Below, piece by piece: positions 55,001 through 61,000 of a stretch of DNA of 64,000 nucleotides. Position 1 is the first letter of the stretch. Every line of letters starts with the position of its first letter. The translations under genes were made by a program, and so were the position numbers. Below the pieces are notes generated by a model that was given only the letters and a program-made list of their open reading frames with translations, was not told where the DNA came from and did no database searches. The DNA comes from Sarcophilus harrisii (Eukaryota; Chordata; Mammalia; Dasyuromorphia; Dasyuridae), in assembly GCF_902635505.1 (NCBI RefSeq), contig NC_045429.1, forward strand, positions 163,144,997 to 163,208,996. The letters are read 5' to 3'.

Positions 55001-58000
55001 AGAAGCAGAAGAGATAGATTAGGAGGCTACTGAGAAAACTGAACAGGGCTTTTAATAATACCAAGCAAAAAGACAATCTTTTCAACACAAATGTTTCTCC
55101 AGTAATGCATCATGGTTATAAATCTCAGAACTGTCTAGGGCATCAGACTTACAGGTAATTCACAAAACAATTGTGTGGTTTAGATAGCATTTAATAAAAA
55201 AAAGCTGGAAAGATATTTAGAAGCAAAGCAAAGTTTATTATATGTTCTTGAGAGAGTCGGACGTCCACCCATTCAGCAGACAATCGAAGGGAGGAGGCAC
55301 TCTAGGGGGCAGGGTCAACACTTTTTATCCCTAACGCAAATACCCCCTCCCACCACTGACCCTCATCCTTATTGGCTGAGGATCTTACATTCTAAACTTG
55401 GGAACTACCCAAGAAATTGAACTTGACCAATAAGTACATAGTTGCCCATATTTGACTGAAATAGGGAGGATAACAAGAAGGGGACTTAAGTGTGCCCTTA
55501 GGAGGATAGCAGGGAAGGGGCTTAAGTATGCCCTTGACTTAATGCTTAAAGTCCTTCAGGCCTACTCAAACTTTGAAATAGATGAAGCCTTACTTGATTT
55601 TCACAACTGTCTTGAAAGATGTCACTTCATCTCTTTCACAATGAATAGAATATTTCCTATTATCACTTATACTCAAGATATGGCATAAGGTATATAATTA
55701 AGGAACTGTATAATTAAAAGAGGAGTTAAGCTGGGCATGTGGAGGCATCATGACATAATAAAACATGTAGTGACACTGGAATCAGAACTTAGATTCAAAT
55801 GCTACCTCTGATAGTCCGTATATGACTTTGATCATTTATCCTCTGTAGGCTACAGTCTTTTTAATGATGATAATAACAACAACAATGTTTATAATAAACA
55901 ACGTTTATAATAACACTCTCTATATATTATCTCTGATTTATATATGTTATCTCATCTCTGTGAGGTGGGTATTATTATACCCCTATTTTGCAGATGACAA
56001 CATTGAGCCTGCTCAATAAAATTAAGTAACTTGCCCAAAGTCATACACCTAACAAGTGACTGAATTAGTATTCAAACTCAAGTCTTCCAGACTGTAAGTC
56101 CAGCACTTTTATCTGCTGTACCACCTACTTAGTTATCTGTTAGGCCTTTCTCAAATCATTATTATGAGAAAAACTTAAAATGAAGAGGTTAAAGTAGAAG
56201 GCTTCCAAGGTCTTTTTTAGATCTTAAATCTTTAATCTTCTGTGAAAAGAACAGAGATGACAGAGGCAGGTAGGTGGTATAAAGGATAATCCATCAGTCC
56301 TGGAGTCAGAAGGACTGAGTTCAAATCTGGCTTTAGACACTTAATTGGCTGTGTTACTCTGGGCAAGTCACTTTAGAGAATTATAGGAAGATTTATTTGA
56401 ATTGAAACCATATAATGGGCAGAATCAGGAAAATTATCTATTTAATGACAACAATCTTATAAATGGAAAGAAAACATCACAAAAAAAAAAAAAACCTCCC
56501 AACAACCCCAAATGCCATATAATTTTAATGAACAAGCACAATCCCAAAAAAGATTTAAAAAAGAAACCATACCTACCTCCTTTTTGCAGAATTGAGGGAT
56601 TATGATTGTAGAATATTGAATATATTGTCAGCTTTTATATTTTTGTATGAAATAACCCATTGAGTTATTATATGTTTATAATGAAAGTGGGAAAAGAAAA
56701 ATATAGTTTTTTTTTTTTTTTTAAAGGCAGTTTCATGCATCAGTGAGGGCCCAGGTGATATTAGGTAACATCCTTGTAGTGGATCATGTCAACACTGTTG
56801 TATACCTTCTGATAGATAGCATTCAGCAACTTAAGCAAAGTAGATTGAGAGGGAGGATCTAAGATTGAAGAATGTCAGGACTTGAAAGATAAGGGAGTAT
56901 GGTAATAAAAGGCAGTTATGTTGTTAAGCTTTTTGCTTTCAGGGTCGAAGGAAGAAAGTCAGCCTACAACAAAGTTGTTCTGGCTTATATGAAAAGGACC
57001 ATATAGAAGTACTAGGTTTAAAAAGAGTAAAGCAGAGAGAGAAATCAAAGATTAGCAGATAAGGATCACAGAAAGGAATTTTAGAGCTCAAATTCGTAGA
57101 ATTACAGGTGATATTGAAGTCTAATGTTTTGACTACTTCTGAGCATGCATGGAATCTGGAGTGAAGATCTGGGTTATGGGACCTGAAGAAGTTAATAAAT
57201 TGAGAGGCTAGGCTGATCTGAAGGATAACATGAATATTTGTTATTCAAGCTTGAGACTAGCATTAGAATAGAGAGCTTGGGAATGAAAGGAGAGTAGCCC
57301 CAATATCTACAGATGGTGACAGTCCTGAGAATCTGTATGGAATGACATAGATGAATAGAGGACACTCCAAAGCAGACGTGGCAGAAGATTAGATGTTATT
57401 ATCAACCCCATTAAGGCAATTGAGGCAGATAGGGGTTAAGTGACTTGTCCAGGGTCACAGCATTAAGTGTTTGAGATTAGATTTGAAATCAGGTCTCCCT
57501 CCAGATTCCCACTGCAGCATTCTATTTTAGCAGCTAGGTAGAATAATTGATATAGGACTGGGCCTGGAGTCAGCAAGACCTGAGTTCAAATCTAGCTCAT
57601 TGGTTCTCTCTTGCTTAAAATACAAACTAAAATATAAATAAAATGTAAGTTAAATATAACACTGACTTGTTCTTTTCTTAAATCTTTGCCAATTTGCATG
57701 ATATGAGATGAAATGTCAGAATTGTTTTTAATAAATATATAGAATTATTATAAGGGAAGTGGAAAGGTGATGGCATCTATGGGGAGAAATAGAAATTTAG
57801 GAAGAAATTGGCAATGATTTAAGAAAAGGAGGAAAGTCAGTGTTAGCAGAGCTATAGGAAAAGAGATACAGATACATTGCAGTGGAAGCTTCAGATTAGC
57901 CCAATTATTCTGGATATCCCCTTGAACCAGGCAAGAAAGATGACTAAACTGTGATCCTATCACTGGGAATACAGACGAAAGAAGTCAGACAAAGAGAGGT

Positions 58001-61000
58001 CCAAAACACTCTTAGCATTGCTTCTTGAGGCAATACATTGGAAACAAGGTTTTTGTCACTGTCTTTATCTCTTTTAAAGCTATCAACACTTGTGCTTAAT
58101 AAATATTTGGTTGTTCTTTCTCTAGTGAAAATGGATTTGAAGAAGGATTAAGCACATTGGGACTTGTGTCTGGGCTTTTGGGTGCAATGTGGTCACTTGG
58201 GTAAGAAGTTATTTTCCTGTAGAATTAGCTATACTTATACTTACTGGAGTTTTCATGTGAGATTGATTGTGCTAATAGTATAACATTTATATATGAGAAT
58301 TGGTATATCAATTTCATTCCCTTGATTCTTGAAATTCTCTCTCAGAAGCATTATGGAACAGTGGAAAGTGTTTGATGTAAAGTAGGGGATGTGAATTTAG
58401 ATCTCCTTTCTGCTACTTACTAATTGTATGATCTTTGACAAGTCTCCTAATTGTCTCTTATTGGTGAAGTACACAGTGCCTAGTACATAGTAGACATTCT
58501 AAAATAAATGCTTGTTTCCATCCCTCTTCTTTCCTCTCTTGGCTTTGGTTTCCTCACCTCTAAAATGAGGATAGACTAAATGACCTTTTAAGATTTTTAA
58601 GGGTTAAATCACCCTTTACATTCTTTAATTAAATTTTGCTCCTTTTTAAGTTGCTTCCTAATTTAAACAAGCTTTTTTTCTTTTCATGGTCAAGAAAAAG
58701 TTAATAAGAGGTGCTTATAGTTTTTCTTCACTCTGGGATTATTTTCAAATTAGCTGCCTTTATTACATTAAAACAACATCCCTATCTTAAGGAGAAAAAT
58801 AATCTAACTATTATTTACCCCTAAAACTTTTAAAGAATTTAATTTTTATTTTTTCTTCTGACAAATTCTACAGAGTAGTACCTCAAAACTCATTAAGATA
58901 AAAATTCATCTTAACAGCATATGTTAAACTTCTGTTAAGTATCTTATTAGATAGGACAAAAAGAAGGAGGGGGGTTCTTAGAATTCTTAAAGTTCTTAGA
59001 ATTACCCCCTTGCTATTTTAAAATTATTAATCTCTAATCTCCTTGATCTGGAAATCTCCAAAATCTACTATGATACTGACAGTTCTACACCAGGAAAAAG
59101 TTTTCCTTTTTAAATTTGTTTTTATCTCTGTAATTGCAATATGACTATAGCTGAAATGACAGCAAGCATCTTGCAGGATTTTTTTTTCCCTCTTGCCAAA
59201 AGTAGGAGTAAGTTCTGCTTACTGGGACAGCTGATTTAAGTATGAAACTTCAGTGCTCTTTCCCTGCGTTTTAAACTCTTCAACTGTAGTTTTTTTAGAA
59301 GTTTTTCTGGCGCTCTGCATTTTCCTCTTAGAAATGTTTCAAACTGCTAACAAATCTGCAAACAAAAGTAAATATGAGACAAGCAAACAAACAAAAAAAC
59401 AGACAAAATGATAAGACAGACATATTTTTATTAGCCTTACTTTTTTTTTTTCATTTTCCTGATCCTGAAAAGAGGATCAAAATTAGGATCAAAAAAAGAT
59501 TTACCTGCTGAATCTCTAGCATGTCAGATGTCACATATTTCAATTGTTTAGTGCTGTTTAGTCATTCCTATAACTATCAGGAGCATCCCCTGGTACAATG
59601 TTACAAAAAAGGAAACAAACTTCCACTATGGGAACTCATAATTCTTCCCTACCCCTGGGGGAAAACCTAATCCTTAAACTAAATTGAATTCCAAACTTCC
59701 CCTTCTCCTAGGAGAAAATGTACCCATCGACTGGGGAAAATGTAATCTAAAATTATACCACCCCCTCCTGGGGCAAACTTAATGTATAACTACATTAAAT
59801 TAAACCTTACCTGTGCTTGGTAACCAGATTACTCTAGAGAATTTTTATGAAAAATTTCAGCTCAAGAGTCAGAGTCCCACCCCAAGATGGCTGGCTTTTC
59901 CAAAAAATGTGGCAGATGAAAGATGAACTCATTGAGAAAAAAAAAAAAAAAAAGCTTGAGCTTCCAAGCATGTTAATTTACTCATCAGTGCTTGCAAATT
60001 GCCTAACAAATAAGTTCCAGGCCACAGTTTTTTAATATATACACATATTTAAACACATGCATACACAATCTCTTCTCTAATCCTGTGGGATATACACATG
60101 CAACAACCCTTCAAGAAAGGATTTGTGATCTATGAGCCTGAGGACTTCCTAATGTAAGAGCTTCCTCCTAGGCCTTAGTAGACAAATCCAAAGGAAATGC
60201 CTGAAGCAAAGAGAGGTTAAATGAAAGGGCCCAGATCACACAGCTGTTATTGTTGTTGTTCTTTGTCCTTCATTCTGGAAGAGAACCATGACATCAGGGA
60301 GGGGATGCCATGACATGCAAGAGAATTGGATTTAGGTGTAGGAGGGCTGGGCAAGGTCACCAACTTCACTTTTTTAAGATAGGGCCACCTGGATCCAGTA
60401 GCAAGAAAAAGATCAGGAAATTTGGAGATGACTGGATGAAGTAGAAGACCTTGGGCTTTTTAAGCTAAGGTCTTCAACAGGTCTCAGTCTGAGGCAATGT
60501 CCTATCAATGATTAAGGGTAGGTAAAATATGAAAAAGAGAATGGCCTCTTTTACTTAGTAAAATGTGTGTGTGTGTGTGTGTGTGTGACTAATCTCTTTT
60601 ACCTGATTTATAAATATATGTGATATACATATAATTTTCATAATAGATATATTCTATATATATGTGTGTATATGTGTGTTCATATTTATATATATATGTG
60701 TGTGTGTGTATCTATATCTATATATTGTTTATTTATTTGGTTTAAGGCATTAGGATCCTAGCTCATAAACCCAAGACATTTTTTGACGTTCAGAAGTGGT
60801 GTTTGAACTCAGATCTTCCAAATTTCAAACCAAAACACTATACAATACAATCTCTAGATATGTATGTGTTTATTTGTGTACATATATTGATGATAGGAAT
60901 CATATTTCATGCTATCATTGTATACTCTCCGAATTTAATATGACAGATATTCTTTGAAATAGAGTATAGCATTTAAAAGTACTGTTTATAGATCTATGGA

